Below are positions 11,380 through 24,058 of a stretch of 64,000 nt of DNA, one piece after another. Made by a program: the position numbers and the translations under genes. The stretch spans positions 51,118,531 through 51,182,530 of the forward strand of contig OX439002.1 in assembly GCA_949316495.1 (NCBI GenBank). The letters run 5' to 3'. Below the pieces are notes generated by a model. It had not been told where the DNA came from. It saw nothing but the letters and a program-made list of their open reading frames with translations, and did no database searches. The stretch comes from Amphiduros pacificus. Its lineage: Eukaryota > Annelida > Polychaeta > Phyllodocida > Hesionidae. Numbering within the stretch: position 1 is the first letter of the stretch; each line of letters opens with the position of its first letter.

Positions 11380-12060
11380 CCACATTCTTCACTGCTGACC
11401 ACACTCCTCGGCGCCGGAAGTATGGAGACCATTGAGAAAAGCATTGAGGAGTGTGGACAGCAGTCAGGAGTGTAAACAGCAGTGAGTAATGTGTAACGTA
11501 TTGAGGAGTGTGAACAGCAGTGGGGAGTGTGAACAGCGGTGAAAAGGTGTGGACAGCAGTGAGATGACAACACTCCCCACTGACCACACTCCATACGTGA
11601 TGTACATTCTCGTCACTGCTAAACATTCTCGTCACTGCCTGCTGTCCACACTCCTTACACAATTCCCAATCCTGTTCAAACCTCCCACTCCTGTTCAAAC
11701 TCATCACTGCCGTTCAAACTCCCCAATCATGTTCAAACTCATCACTCCTGTTCAAACTCCCCACTCCTGTTCAAACTCATCACTGCCGTTCAAACTCCCC
11801 ACTTCTGTTCAATCTCCTCACTCCCGTTCAAACTCCCCAATCATGTTCAAACGCATCACTCCTGTTCAAACTCCCCACTCCTGTTAAATCTCCCCAATCA
11901 TGTTCAAACTCCTCACTGTCGTTCAAACCCCTCACTCCTGTTCAAACTCCTCACTCCTGTTCAAACTCCCCACTCCTGTTAAATCTCCCCAATCATGTTC
12001 AAACTCCCCAATCATGTTCAAACTCCTCACTGCTGTTCAAGCTTCTCCCTGCTGTACACG
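11380..12060. repeat. 19-bp minisatellite in two opposing orientations
   Basis: From about 11430 to 11560 the plus strand carries degenerate units of the type 'gagtgtgaacagcagtgg'. From about 11570 to 12060 the same unit runs in reverse complement ('ccactcctgttcaaactc', period 19 bp, roughly 25 copies). A short reverse-type piece also precedes the first block (11383-11405). At the junction, 11518-11530 (cagtggggagtgt) and 11570-11582 (acactccccactg) are a perfect 13-bp inverted repeat 39 bases apart, so the locus can fold into a long imperfect hairpin. The plus-strand frames 11549-11887 and 11900-12100 are artefacts of the array. Confidence 0.88.
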
Positions 12061-13954
12061 CTCAGTACGAGAGGTCGGTATATTAGCCAAATTAAATTAA
12101 AACCAACACTTATGTACATAGCCTTGAATCAACCCAAGGTGGATGCCGCCCCTTTGTTTGAACCTGAAAGAATGACAGTACATAAGGCTTCACGAGACTT
12201 GACAAAGCAAAAGTGCACTAGACTCGAATCCTTAATCAAAGTGTGTTCAATCGCATTGCTTTTATGAACTTAGAATAACAGCATCTACAACGTGCCAGAA
12301 TGTACATATGCTTTGAGGAGGGTGTGCCTCGTGAAATCCCTAAGATATAAAGTACAGGCCTATAATTAGCCAATGTAAAGTATGCATCCCATTTTATACC
12401 ATAACTGCATCAGCTTCAATTGCAATGTCTTTCATTAGCAGCAGAAATTGCCTCGGGAAATTAATAATCATTGTTTCTCAATACAATGCTCCTTAGATAA
12501 AGTTTAAATCAAATAAAAAGAGTTTAGAGTGACAGACAAAATCCATAAATTTGAAATGATCATGGAAAATGCATTAATTTGTTAATATTAACAAATAATC
12601 ATCTGAATCAAGTATCTATTTAAATCTCTATTTGCAACTTGTCGAGGAGAACATTACACATACTCGAACCAGTATGTATGGTTATAATGTATACGGTAAA
12701 TGGGAGAGTGTTATGATGTCAGTTTAATTCAATTTATCCAGTTTATCGGTAGATGAGTTTTGTTTTCCTTAATGCGCCGCCGGGTGCCCTCCTCCGGGGA
12801 GGTGACCCAGGTGTTGGCCAAGCGGCTTGTGATCATGCAGAGCTACAGTTATCAGAAAGCATCTGAGAATATCCCAGTTGTTCATCGTGGCCATTTGCAA
12901 GGATCATTGTGGGATTTGGACTCAACACTGTTAACTCATCTCATCAATATGTTGATTGTTGAATCCTATATTGTATTATTTAACTATTTTAATGTGGAAT
13001 GGTAAAGAACAGAAGAACCCACATTAACACACATCTAAACACACACATACATATACACAAAGATATGAGTGGATTCAGTTACTGTAAACAAATTCTATCA
13101 AAAACCTGAGACAGAAAGTTTTACCTGTGTGTGCATATGTATTCGATTACTCTTAGCAATTTCTATAAGAAAATATCAGACAGAATGTTTTGCATTTATC
13201 ATACAAATAAGAAACAATATATTTCTTATTAACACGAACCAAGCTGCTCATTTTTTTTCTGGGACTGGCATGAAATCAGTGTCTGTTATCGACTGTCACA
13301 ATGTGACGTTTTTGACGAAGCTAGACCAAAATTGAGCTCATTAATGAAAGTTCTGGACGGAGAATTAGTCATGTCGTGGATTGTTGGCCTGCGGAAAAAG
13401 TTTCAGGATGTATAAAACCTTCCAAATTATTGCCCAAAAGTTGTGAAACGTTGTCATCTCGTTACTCATTCGCTCAGGTCATTTTGCAGCTCGTTCACAG
13501 GATGTTGTTGAAAGTTGGATATGTTTTTTTCAACCTTCTGGACGTTGTGAGAGATGTTCTCCCTGTATAATTATGGGGAATATTGGCCAAGTTTAAGAGA
13601 TCCAAACTTCATTACGCTCACAATTCCAAAATATTACAGACCTTTATGAAACGTCCCAAATGCATCAGCCCCATGGTATAACGTTACAACAACATTTCAC
13701 ACCCACCCAATCTAGAAGACATCCACCCCATTTTCTTTTTTGGTGTTTTTTGTTACAACGTCAAGAATTTCACAATCACTTTCTCGCTTCACACGTTACC
13801 GTTCCCCTGTGTTAGTCCAGTACATTCTCGATTTTGCCTTGAGCATCTGTGATAATCATGTGACAGTAGTTCTCTGACAGTAGTTCGCAATATTACATAC
13901 AAGAATGTTTGTAAATCAAGGGCATTTTATCATGCTCATTTTTAACATTATCTC
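12061..13954. other. Unique sequence, no gene recognised
   Basis: Short plus-strand frames of 64-90 codons (11995-12267, 12760-13005, 13069-13335, 13376-13570) have no recognisable motif. A CA-rich patch lies at about 13012-13065. A GC-rich patch at about 12770-12830 is the only compositional outlier. Confidence 0.45.
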
Positions 13955-14218
13955 GAGTCCAATAAGGATGTATATGAACATCCAATAAGGGTATTTATGA
14001 GCAGTCCAAAGAGGAAATATATGAGCTGTTCAATAAGGGTGTGTTTCGACAGTCCATTAAGGATGTGTATGGACAGTCCAATATGGGTGTGTATGGGCAG
14101 TCCAATATGGGTGTGTATGGGCAGTCCAATATGGGTGTGTATGGACAGTCCAATATGGGTGTGTATGGGCAGTCCAATATGGGTGTGTATGGGCAGTCCA
14201 TATGAATGTGTATGGACT
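13955..14218. repeat. 24-bp tandem array, 11 copies
   Basis: The core unit is 'agtccaatatgggtgtgtat' plus 'gggc' or 'ggac'. The five left-hand copies are diverged, while the core copies at about 14070-14200 are nearly identical and alternate between gggc and ggac endings. The period is a multiple of three, so several frames are open on both strands; none is credible as a gene. Confidence 0.93.
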
Positions 14219-14276
14219 GCCGACTGAAAGTATGTAATGCGTTGTGGCATGGAAATGATCTTTGAATAACAACTGC

Positions 14277-14735
14277 GAGTGTCAGCTCTCATTGCTATAA
14301 TAAGAAATGCTGACAACTGTCTCACAGACTAATTAATTTAGACATATACATTGTTCACACCTTTCATTGTGCTTGCATTGTGACAACTGTCTCACAGACT
14401 AATTGATTTAGACATAAACATTGTTCACACCCTTCATTGTGCTGGAGCATTCATCTGGAGCATTCATCTGGAGCATTTATCTGGAGCATTCATCTGGAGC
14501 ATTCATCTGGAGCATTCATCTCGAACATTCATCTGGAGCAATCGTCTGGAGCATCCATCAAAGTGTCAGCTCTCATTGCTATAATAAGAAATGCTGACAA
14601 CTGTCTCACAGACTAATTAATTTAGACATAAACATTGTTCACACCTTTCATTGTGCTGGAGCATTCATCTGGAGCATTCATCTGGAGCGTTCATCTGGAG
14701 CATTCGTTTGGAACATTCATCTGGAGCATTCATTT
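14277..14735. repeat. Composite repeat: 13-bp units inside a duplicated block
   Basis: A block containing 'tgacaactgtctcacagact' occurs at 14311, 14381 and 14595. After the second and third blocks come tandem 13-bp units 'ggagcattcatct': nine copies from 14444 to 14560 and six copies from 14658 to 14735. The sequence before the block ('gtcagctctcattgctataa') occurs at 14281 and again 284 bp later at 14565. A unit made of leader plus 13-bp array was therefore itself duplicated. Confidence 0.9.
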
Positions 14736-15616
14736 CACCACTATTGTCCTCATTTTACAGTTGCCACTGCTATATTTCGCATTTTTTGGATTAATTTCTT
14801 AACTAGCAAGTCAAAATACATTGCAGATCAACCAAATAGTTCTGTTCATTGATAAGGTTTTACTTTATTTCTTTTATCTTAGTATCCCTAAATAAACAGT
14901 TCTGGAATTCTTCTTGCATCGCTCTTGACATGCCATTACCCATAACGTGCTATCCTTTTCATGCTCTAAATGCATTCATGAAATGATATTTTAAACACTT
15001 TTCCATGCATAATATAAATGTTTACACCTTGAGTTTCGCTATTAAATGTTATCACCTGTCATATTTTCCTTTTATAAATTGTGCCATTTCAGAGTAGATC
15101 AGTCTTCAGCTAAATCATCCATTGGATGCTTTGTCAACACAATTTGTTTTTCTGACCAGTTATCTCATGCAAACACCTGCTTCGTAAAGCTTTGCTAACA
15201 ATGGGCCACCTTCAGATTCGGGCATTGGAGTGATTTGGCTTACAGAGGCCTGTTTGTCCATTAATGTTTGTCAACTGACACAGGCATGACACCCTGACAG
15301 CCCACAATAGAGATCACATGCTTGTAAATATGTGACCACATAGTGGTCGCAAGAGTTCAACCAGTTCTTGGCACTTTCAGCAAAAGACAATAACCCTGGT
15401 GGGCGAAGTTGGATTGATTTTAGTATCACAGTTTCGTGCTTACATATATCATTTAAACATACCTCAAATCTCTGGATAATTACCTGTGACCTTTGTGATT
15501 TCATGAAAACTTTAATGTTTGATTTTATTTCCAAATGAAAGCTATTTTTAGATAAGGCTAAATATTCACCAATAGTAAAAAAAAAAAAAGAAATTAAAAA
15601 ACGATTTTAAAATTTT

Positions 15617-15672
15617 GCAATTTGGAATGCAATTCGGAATGATGCAATTCGAAATGATGCAATTCGAACGCT
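15617..15672. repeat. Short tandem repeat around 'gatgcaattcg'
   Basis: Four degenerate copies, 14-16 bp apart, of 'gcaattcg' preceded by 'gaatgat' or 'gaaatgat'. A minor local slippage product. Confidence 0.75.
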
Positions 15673-15814
15673 CAACTTTATGACCATAACAAGGATGATG
15701 TTGAACAAACATATGTTCTACATCTAAACTTATAAGCTTAAACTAAGCTTATATAAATTGTATAATGGTCTTTTTTAGATCGCTTCAGGATAAAAGGCAT
15801 TTTATTTAATGATA

Positions 15815-15862
15815 ACGTACCACTGCCGGCAATGGGAGTCGAACCCACCACCTCCCACCCTA
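15815..15862 (-). mobile_element. Fragment of the second tRNA-derived repeat family
   Basis: Read on the minus strand, 'ggtggtgggttcgactccca' followed by 'ttgccggcagtg' contains a good B-box and matches the piece at 9205-9252. Only the B-box region is recognisable. Confidence 0.45.
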
Positions 15863-18633
15863 CACTTAAATGAACACGTGAGATATATATGCTATGTTCA
15901 ACCGTCTTTGCTTGTGGGGCCGGTCTGAAACGTTTATTTAGGATACACTTGGATGTTATATTGGATAATCAACAGCAATTATTTCATTTGTGCAGGCCCA
16001 TAAAAAGACTTCTTTAAACGTCGTTTCTAAACTGTATGAGGACATATTTAAATAAATAAACAGGACTATCCATTAACTATTCGTGCAATGTCAATGTTAT
16101 AAGAAAAAAATGCAAATCCGTCATTGTAAATGAGAAGAATGTGACAGGCAATTAAGTCAGATATTGAGTGGCTTTATACATACATATGCAATTTCACATC
16201 CCGAATACTTATAAACCATGCCTCCAACATAGCATACATGTATAAACCTTATTAGAATAAACGGGAGTGTTATCATTAGAAATAAAACTGTTGGCAAAAT
16301 GGTAGGACTCCTGTTCAACTGTTTATATCTTATGCAGCCAGAAGATTTATAACCTTGCATCCAACCATATATTTCTTGTCCAAATTCATTTCACAGTGGC
16401 ACTCCTCAAAGTCAATGAATATTAGTATTTATGATGATATTTAGCAATAAACTTCTTATTATGTTACATCAGCTATCTGCTTACAATCAAAATAAATTCG
16501 ATAATCTCATAAATATATTGTATATTCAATGTAAGAAACTGTTGTAAATATTTTAGAAACTCCATGGTCAACTGCTTAAATTCCGTAAAATATTTCATGT
16601 TTGTTAACCTGAATCTCATAGTTTATTTGTTTGATTTCTAAAGTTTCACGAACCAAATTTACCATTCTGACATTTCTCCATGACAATAAAATGAATTAAT
16701 AAGTTGATTTAAATTAATGAATTGAATTATTCAAACAAAAAGTAAATTTGCCTATTCCAATATTAACTTGCATTTTCACAGTAGCTCATGTGAATTTATA
16801 ACTAATTTCTTGGAAAGCATCTAATATTTTTCAACCAAATACACGAACTTGAAAAATATGAATAATATAACTTTTTATAACACTTTGCTCCAGCAAAATA
16901 TTCATTGTGGAAATAAATTCAATCATATTTTGGACAGTAGTCACCTTGAGTAATGAAATGCTCAGACGCTGACCGCAGAATGACCTTGACATATATCATT
17001 GTGTTGTGATTGGTCAGTGAATTTTATCAGATGGCAAAAAAACATAGCTCAACAAAATCTTACTTTCTTTTAGCTTCTTCATCTACAAATTAAAAAAAAA
17101 AAACTAACCATTAATATCGATAATCTGGTAGTTTTTTATTTCATCAATATGCTAACCCGGGGACAAATATATATTTTATATTTAGAAATATAGAAATACT
17201 GAGACGAGATGATACCCCTCTCTTAGGTTTCCCATATAAATATGACTTTTCAATAAAGTAATGTTTACATCATTTTGGGCAAACTCATTTGTTCTACGAT
17301 TATGATTTTGGTTTAGCACTAAAATGTGAAAAGAGTTGAAAGTTTGTGCAATATGTTGATGTAATATCCTAGTAACTTTCGGCCATCTTGGTTTTGGTGA
17401 TTTCAAAGCTTGGGTTGAGCTATCTCCTCTGCATGGCGAGGTATCAATCCTGGATCTGCTTTGGAGAGTAGAGTTATCATAAAGGAGTTGCAAACGCTTT
17501 AATCGCAATACCGTATTAAACTTATTATGCCCCGGCTCTGGCTCCATACAATAGACTTTCCTCTCAATGTTTATTATTTTCCATGAAAGTTTTCATGAAA
17601 TCACGAATGTCACAGGCTTTTTTTAGAGATATTTTTAGAGAGATTTGGGAGTATTTTTAAATGTTCTATTGCCATGAAACTCCCCTGAAATCAACCAAAA
17701 TGCACCTGTCAGGTTGTTATGTTATGCTGAAAGTGCATGTACTTTGCTCGAACCCATGTGACCACTATTGTGGTCTGTAACTTATAATCATTTATCAAGA
17801 TTTTCTAGCAAGGCGTAAGGCTTGTACGAATAGAGAAACACTAATGGCCAAATATGCTTCAATGTAGCCAGGTTCAATTCAATGCTTCAAACTGGTCAAA
17901 CCCTGCTGAGGAAAATGAGCTGTTGAACGCAATGTCCTTTCTTGATAGGATTATGCCTTTTGGACATACCTTTATAATAGGTCTGCCAGGTCAATGCCCT
18001 TGTGTGTGTGGAAATTTTGTATCTCAGTGAATAAATCACTTGTCAGTTGTATTTTTTTAATTTAATGTTTCCTACATTCACTATAAGCTTGAAATGACCA
18101 CATATCTATCTGCTGTAATAACATCAAAGTTTAACCAAGATATGGCACTTCAAGAATTTCTTTGTAAATTTGGATATTTAAAAAAAAAAACTTTGGTTCA
18201 AGAATTTGAACTAAAGAGCAACATCAAAAGTTTTAGAAACCCATCCCAATTCAATTTTCTCACTGGTTAAACTGAGAAATAGTCACGATTTTTGTGACTA
18301 TATCGAAGTTTTACCAAGTGGTTTCATGAGGGATGCTATCAGAAATATTGAGTGTAGCGAGAATTTTTGCAATAGGTGGCCTGAGTTTAGATTCAAACAA
18401 AAGATGTAAATTTACATAAAATTATCATTAATTAGATACCGACATTAAGGGAAAAAGATCATAGGAAGTCACCATATATATTACGTTTCACAAATCTGAC
18501 ACACCATTTACTTGTTGATTATCTTTATGTTGGTCTATAAGCTCAACATGGTACTACAATAAATTGAAGGGTAACATGAATTGTGTAATGTCCAGACATA
18601 CGATGTATATTTAACTTGAACTGGACTTGTTTT

Positions 18634-18824
18634 GAAAAGCAAAGAAACCAAGACAAAGGAATTCTGTGAAGCAAAGCAAAGAAACCAAGACAAAGGAATT
18701 CAGTGAAGCAAAGCAAAGAAACCAAGACAAAGGAATTCTGCGAAGCAAAGCAAAGAAACCAAGACAAAGGAATTCAGTGAAGCAAAGCAAAGAAACCAAG
18801 ACAAAGGAATTCAGTGAAGCGAGC
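18634..18824. repeat. 37-bp tandem array, about 5 copies
   Basis: The unit includes 'aagcaaagaaaccaagacaa' followed by 'aggaattcagtg'. Spacing of the 'aattc' motif is exactly 37 bp (18660, 18697 and onward). The minus-strand frames 18543-18767 and 18611-18838 are repeat artefacts. The copies differ only at a few bases. Confidence 0.93.
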
Positions 18825-21589
18825 AATATCGCACACAAAGTGTAGATATATATCTTACGTCATAGGCTTTGCAAATCGACAATTTAACAGACACTTGAAC
18901 CACAAATGTATCCTCTGCAATCATATTCTCAATAAGCTAACATATTATCAATAAGCTAACATTCAAGTCAGTATTAAATAATGGCTTGTGCATGTTCTTT
19001 TAGAGTGTTTGCATTCAAGTAAGCTGTAACATGATCCGCAAGTTCCTCAATACCTTATAATGTCAATCATATAACCCTTTCTAAAGGAAACTTCATCTCA
19101 TAAACCCTCTCCATATGTCAGTCATATTCTTACATCACTTCCTTTTATATGGTCATGGCTAATGTTAAAGTGTTGTAAAGAATTTATTCCACACTCTTCT
19201 AGTGCTTTAAAGTTCAGAAGCTGCAGGAACAAATCATTATTTCTGGCACGTTATAATTATCAATATTTGGCATAATGTGTTGTGTTCACTTAAAACTTAA
19301 ATCTCTGACATTGTTCCTTTTTGCACATCATGACATTAAGTAGTTACATCATATCGTGCATATCAATGGCAAAGCAGGCTTAAATCACACATAATGTAAT
19401 TAATGTCTGTGAAAAATTCTTATATTCATCTTATTCCACATTGCACCGTATTTAAGGAATCGATGACCGGAATAGAAAGTTGTACATGGCGTTATCACGG
19501 TCACAAGTTATAAATCCTCTACTTTCAGACCACAGCATGGATGGTAGTAAATCATAAAAAAACACAACATATATGCATGATAAATCATTCAATTAAATTC
19601 AATTATTTGAACAATTGCAATCTTGAAAAATCTATTTGATTTCATATTACCTAAAACACCATTGCAATTCGGCTTTTGACTGTTTCAATATCCATTCACA
19701 ACTTAGCCAAAATTCAAAATATTATTTTAAAATTAGACAATGAAAAATCATGAGAAATAGTGAATTTCAGTTATTTCCATTTGGCATAATATGTTGCACA
19801 ATTCATATGATCTACATAGCAGGAAATATCTGGCTCTAACAATATCAGAATGGGCAGTTTTGTTTTACTGATAGTGCAAAACATTTTATCTTCATAATTT
19901 TGAATTATTTTCAGAAGGTTAGTCAGTCAGGATATATTACTATCCCGAAGTGTTGATTTCAATGTAAGCAATACGTTCTGCACCTAGAAATTTATACTTG
20001 AACAGGAGAAAAATAGGCAGATATTGTTACTGAAAACATATTCCATGCAACTGAAGTTTGTCACGTATTTATCAAGTTTCCAATTATCTCTGAGTCAGCT
20101 TACTTGATAAACATACATTTTTAGAGATATGAAAAATCTATCAAATTTCCACCTTCACCACCTCACCATAGATTCCGTAAATAATATCTCTAACCTTCAT
20201 TTGTGAAAAGGGGATTTATCAGGAGATGTTTAAAAACCCCATGCACTGATTTGGAGAAGGATAAATTTGGTTCAATTCAGTGGAATATCGGAGTCAAATG
20301 AAGCTTAGGTAAGGTTCCCTCGGGCAAAACAGATATAAAGGATTCATTTGATAAATGTAGGAAATTGCTTTGAGAGAAAACTGAATAAGAACGCATTTAT
20401 ATTATGAGTTACATGTGACTGAATATACAGTTTGGAAATTTCCATATTATCTGTAAGAATATGAAATATCTTGTTGAAAGAGTAATTAGATTAATGTGCC
20501 TCTCAAGAGATCTTTTTCTCAAAAGTTTTTTTTCTGTGTTTGAAAAAGGAATCAATTCCAAAGAATAATATAAAAAGATACAATGGTGATTATAATAAAA
20601 TGAGTGCTGAGCGCTATTAGAGAATTTCTGTTATGAAATTACATGTGAATTCCTTTCATCAACACTTGCACATCATTTTTTAATCGTGTTGAATTTCTGA
20701 ATATACTGAAATAATGCCCTTTCATAATATCCTCATCATATATATATATATATATAGACTTGTGACTATAGACTTTGTGAATATTCAATCGCTGTGTTTC
20801 TAACATTGCTAGTATAAGTAGCCTGCATTTAAGAGCGCTGCTATTTGTAAGATTATTGGCATTCTTCTGACCATGTATGTTCGATTGCTCATTTCTACAT
20901 GCCATTTGGAATCCGCAGTAACAGACAACGAAAAAACAAAAACCTTTGATGTCAAGTAGAGAAAAAAACCTGAACATTATGAGATTTGAATAAAAACCTC
21001 TGTAATTGGTTTGTAATTGGTTTGTTTATGTGACAGTGTCAGTCATGCGCACTAAGCAGTTCTTATATTGATTTGGAGCGTCCTATTTCTCTGCTTCCGA
21101 AGACAATAATACTAATATCTCGGCTATCATACATGCAGATAGGTTATTTTGACAGTACGTCTCATAAAAGGAACCATCCACTTTAAACTCAAAACATTTT
21201 CTTGGCCAGCGAATAAGCATGTGGCTATTAATGTTGATATATAACCAAAATTCCCTGGAGAATAATAATGAGCTGCCACCTCATTTGATTCCAGCACAAC
21301 TAACAACTGGGTACCCCAGATCAGGCAGCCTTTTATTCTTATGACCAGAAAATCAAAGTGTAACAAAGTGATGATCCCTACCAAGTCACATTTCATTAAT
21401 CTTCTTTAAAGACATTCTTAGAAGATATGATCAAACAAGATGCATTTTCAAATTAAAGGTAAGAGCTTTCAGTGTACTAATATCTTTCAGATTCATATGT
21501 TTTTCAATACGCACATAATTATCTCAGTTCTAAACAATGAAATGATCCTTCCATTTTTCAGGATTTTATCTAGTGTTATATCTAGTATC
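18825..21589. other. Unique AT-rich stretch, no gene recognised
   Basis: No repeat family or exon recognised. Minus-strand frames at 20639-20977 (112 codons, running through a short TA run at about 20738-20756) and 21127-21396 (89 codons) have no motif I know. Confidence 0.5.
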
Positions 21590-21872
21590 GGCCACGGCCG
21601 TGGCGCAGTCGGTTAAACGCCAGGTTATTAGCGTCAATTCCTCTGTGGTGATCCAAAGGTCGTGGGTTCGAATTCATGATACAATTTCACACATGAGCTG
21701 AGGCCCGTGCCAAAGTCCTTGTAAATCCGTCACCGGGCGGGTTGTCATGTCAAGGCCCTGCGACATGACAATTCAGTGAGACAGCACAAAATCTGTAGGT
21801 CTCATCACAAAATGACTGAAATAATGTTGAAAGTGACGTGAAAGCCCCAAACAAACAAACACGTATAGTATC
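21583..21872 (+). mobile_element. Nearly full-length tRNA-derived SINE
   Basis: The element spans about 21590-21865. It has the head 'ggccgtggcgcagtcggtta' (A-box), the B-box 'gggttcgaattc', the body with 'gggcgggttgtcatgtcaag', the 3' block 'atgttgaaagtgacgtgaaa' and a short CAAA tail. A possible 7-bp TSD 'tagtatc' lies at 21583-21589 and 21866-21872. Compared with the copy at 56971 it lacks about 30 bp after the B-box and a few bases in the body. Confidence 0.88.
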
Positions 21873-22663
21873 ATATAACGTAAATGGGTTGGGCCAACAA
21901 CCAATCTAAGCTTCTCTTCATGAAAGATCTGCAGTTCACTGCAGCAAGTGTGCAAATTATCAAAGCGTCATACAACCACGGATTAGCAAATTTAAGTTGA
22001 TGACCAATTCAAAATGCCCAAGAAAAGCAGGCCTTCAAATCAAAGCTAGGTATATGCTCTTAAACCTAGTATCATCTAATGCTGGATACGCATTTGTAAT
22101 CACTTGCAGTGAGTTGATCTATTGGTTAGGGATTAGCTTGAGTGGCAGTCCCTAAGGGTATCGATATATAAGTGTTTATCAATCAGGTCCAGACCCCGTG
22201 GGCAATATGTGTAGCTACATCCTCAGAGATCTTATCTGTGCTCCAGAATGAACACACTCTTCCGTGTGACCAACACATCATTACAGTCCAGAATTGCCAT
22301 GCTGATTTGATTAATTTGTTAATAAACGCCTGACAATTTGTAATCAAATTGTAAATCAATCAAATAAAAAGTACAAACAAATACAATGTAAAAATGTTTG
22401 AAAGATTTTTAATAATAAGCACCTATGAGGTTATGGTTGCTTTACCTTTGCAGTAGTTATACTTCAGGGACATGTTATTTCATGATCGCTCTGCATACCA
22501 AAATAGGATTGATCACAGTTATGTGCATGTTAATAGCATTATAATGTTAATGTTAATCAAGGGCATAAATAAACACTTTTGCATCAAATTCTTCTGTCAG
22601 TCTAATGTTTAAAATTAAAGTAAAATACAATTAAGTATATATCTTCTACCCAGCTTTACGATG
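21873..22663. other. Unique sequence, no gene recognised
   Basis: Nothing recognised between the SINE and the LINE fragment. It is AT-rich with no credible open frame. Confidence 0.5.
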
Positions 22664-23545
22664 CCGCTTAAACACAGGTTATGCTGATCCTGATGCAAAG
22701 GAGAGTATAACACTTCCTAATTGCCAACAAGATGAAGCTGAATAATGGAAAAACTGAAATGCTGATTTGTGCTAACAATAAGAAGGGTACTATTGACAGG
22801 TATGACATTGGTACTATTAAAGTGGGTGATACTGACATCTCATCAAGTAAGTCTGTAGTCAACCTTGGCATCACTCTAGATGCAAACATGGACATGGAAT
22901 CACAAATCAATGAGATGTGCAATAAGGGACATTACCGCATATTGCACGACCACATATTGCACGACCACATCAAAGGCATTACCTCTATCAGGTTATAGAG
23001 ACGACAAAAACGGCGGAAACCTTCATACATGCCTTCGTCACATTTATCCTTGACTACGGTAATGGTCTTCTGGATGGGCTCCTTGCAGGTGACATTAAAA
23101 ACAACAGAACCGACAAAAGTCTGTTGCAGCTCGCATTGTCAGGCAGATAAAGAAATATGATCATATATTGGATAAACTGAACGAACTAAACCGGCAGGAT
23201 AAGTTTCAAAATCCTTCTTAACACTTGGAATGCCCTTAATGGTAAGGCGCCTCCTTACCAACGTGACCTCCTTACCATTGAGCAGAATGGAACAAACTTA
23301 GGATCTAGTGATAGGCTTACCTTGGTGGTCCCTAACACTCATATGAAAATAGTAGGGAATAGGGCCTTTTCAGTCATAGGACCGAGGTTATGGAACACCT
23401 AATGTCATTAGGGCTAGCTCCACGGTATACCTCTTCAGGTATAGACTGATGACGCACCTTTTCAGGGAATATTACCCTGATAAGTGCTAAGAACAGACAC
23501 TATATCTGGTACCAGCGCTATATAATTATTTTGATTACTATCATT
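22664..23545 (+). mobile_element. 3' half of a CR1/L2-like LINE, decayed
   Basis: From 22732 a frame reads KLNNGKTEMLI and continues to VVNLGITLDANMDMESQI. This is the classic post-catalytic region of CR1/L2-group reverse transcriptases ('KLN..KTE.L', then 'NLG...D..M.M..QI'). Further blocks in other frames are ETFIHAFVTFILDYGNGLL (about 23017), then a 'KYDHI' region, then GNRAFSVIGPRLWNT (23355-23399, the terminal 'G.RAFS..GP.LWN.LP' motif). The remnant ends near 23545 in 'tcattattaataaa', a plausible 3' end. Several frame changes and stops show it is dead, and the 5' half with endonuclease and catalytic site is absent, as is typical of 5' truncation. Confidence 0.9.
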
Positions 23546-23826
23546 ATTAATAAAGGATATGATCCAAACAATTATAAGATAGCAAGAAATTATAAACCTC
23601 ACGTTTTGCTTTCTTACAATATTTCTTTCATATTTCATGAAGTTGAAATTTGTGTTCCAAGAGAAATAAGAAAGAGTCTGTGATTGAGTGGTGGAACACC
23701 CTGTATATAAGATTATTCCTGGCAAGTTTGCAATTTGTGTGCCCTTTGTTGCAATTGGTCCAAATATTTACAAAGGACCACAATATTGTCATGCCTAACG
23801 GAGTACAGGATAAAAGAGTATTTAAT

Positions 23827-24058
23827 AGGACACTTTCAATTTATTGAATTCCCACAACAGGGTCGCAGACTTTTCTGACTTTTATTCAAGTGCTCGAAGA
23901 GTTGGGCAGAAATATGAGGTAAATTGAAACACTGAATTTAAAAATTGGATGGCACAAGAATATCCATACTGTAATGTCATGACAGTAAGAAGGGAGAATT
24001 GACATTGCACAAATGAAACGGTTTGGCACTATCTTAGCTTTCCAGATTACTTATGCTT
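23827..24058 (+). repeat. Dispersed repeat, longest copy
   Basis: The 3' part (23985-24058) matches 10046-10122. The 5' part ('aggacac' ... 'cagacttttctgacttttat' ... 'tcaag' ... 'aattggat' ... 'gtaatgtcatgacagtaa') matches 62242-62420 in order and approximate spacing. No coding capacity, terminal repeat or tRNA-like box was seen. An old interspersed repeat of unknown class is the best description. Confidence 0.45.

Larger units (their letters stand above)
14736..18633. other. Unique AT-rich stretch, no gene recognised
   Basis: Apart from the two small repeats listed separately (15617, 15815), nothing was recognised. The longest frame is on the minus strand at 17182-17547 (121 codons). It is not repetitive and begins MEPEPGHNKFNTVLRLKRLQ, but I see no domain. 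At 16935-17050 there are scattered motifs ('tgaccttgac', 'gattggtcag') without an adjoining exon. Confidence 0.45.

Noticed and set aside
17182-17547. 121-codon non-repetitive minus-strand frame
   Set aside because: No domain, splice context or promoter seen; length is near what chance allows in 64 kb. Kept only as a remark because it is the longest unique-sequence frame.
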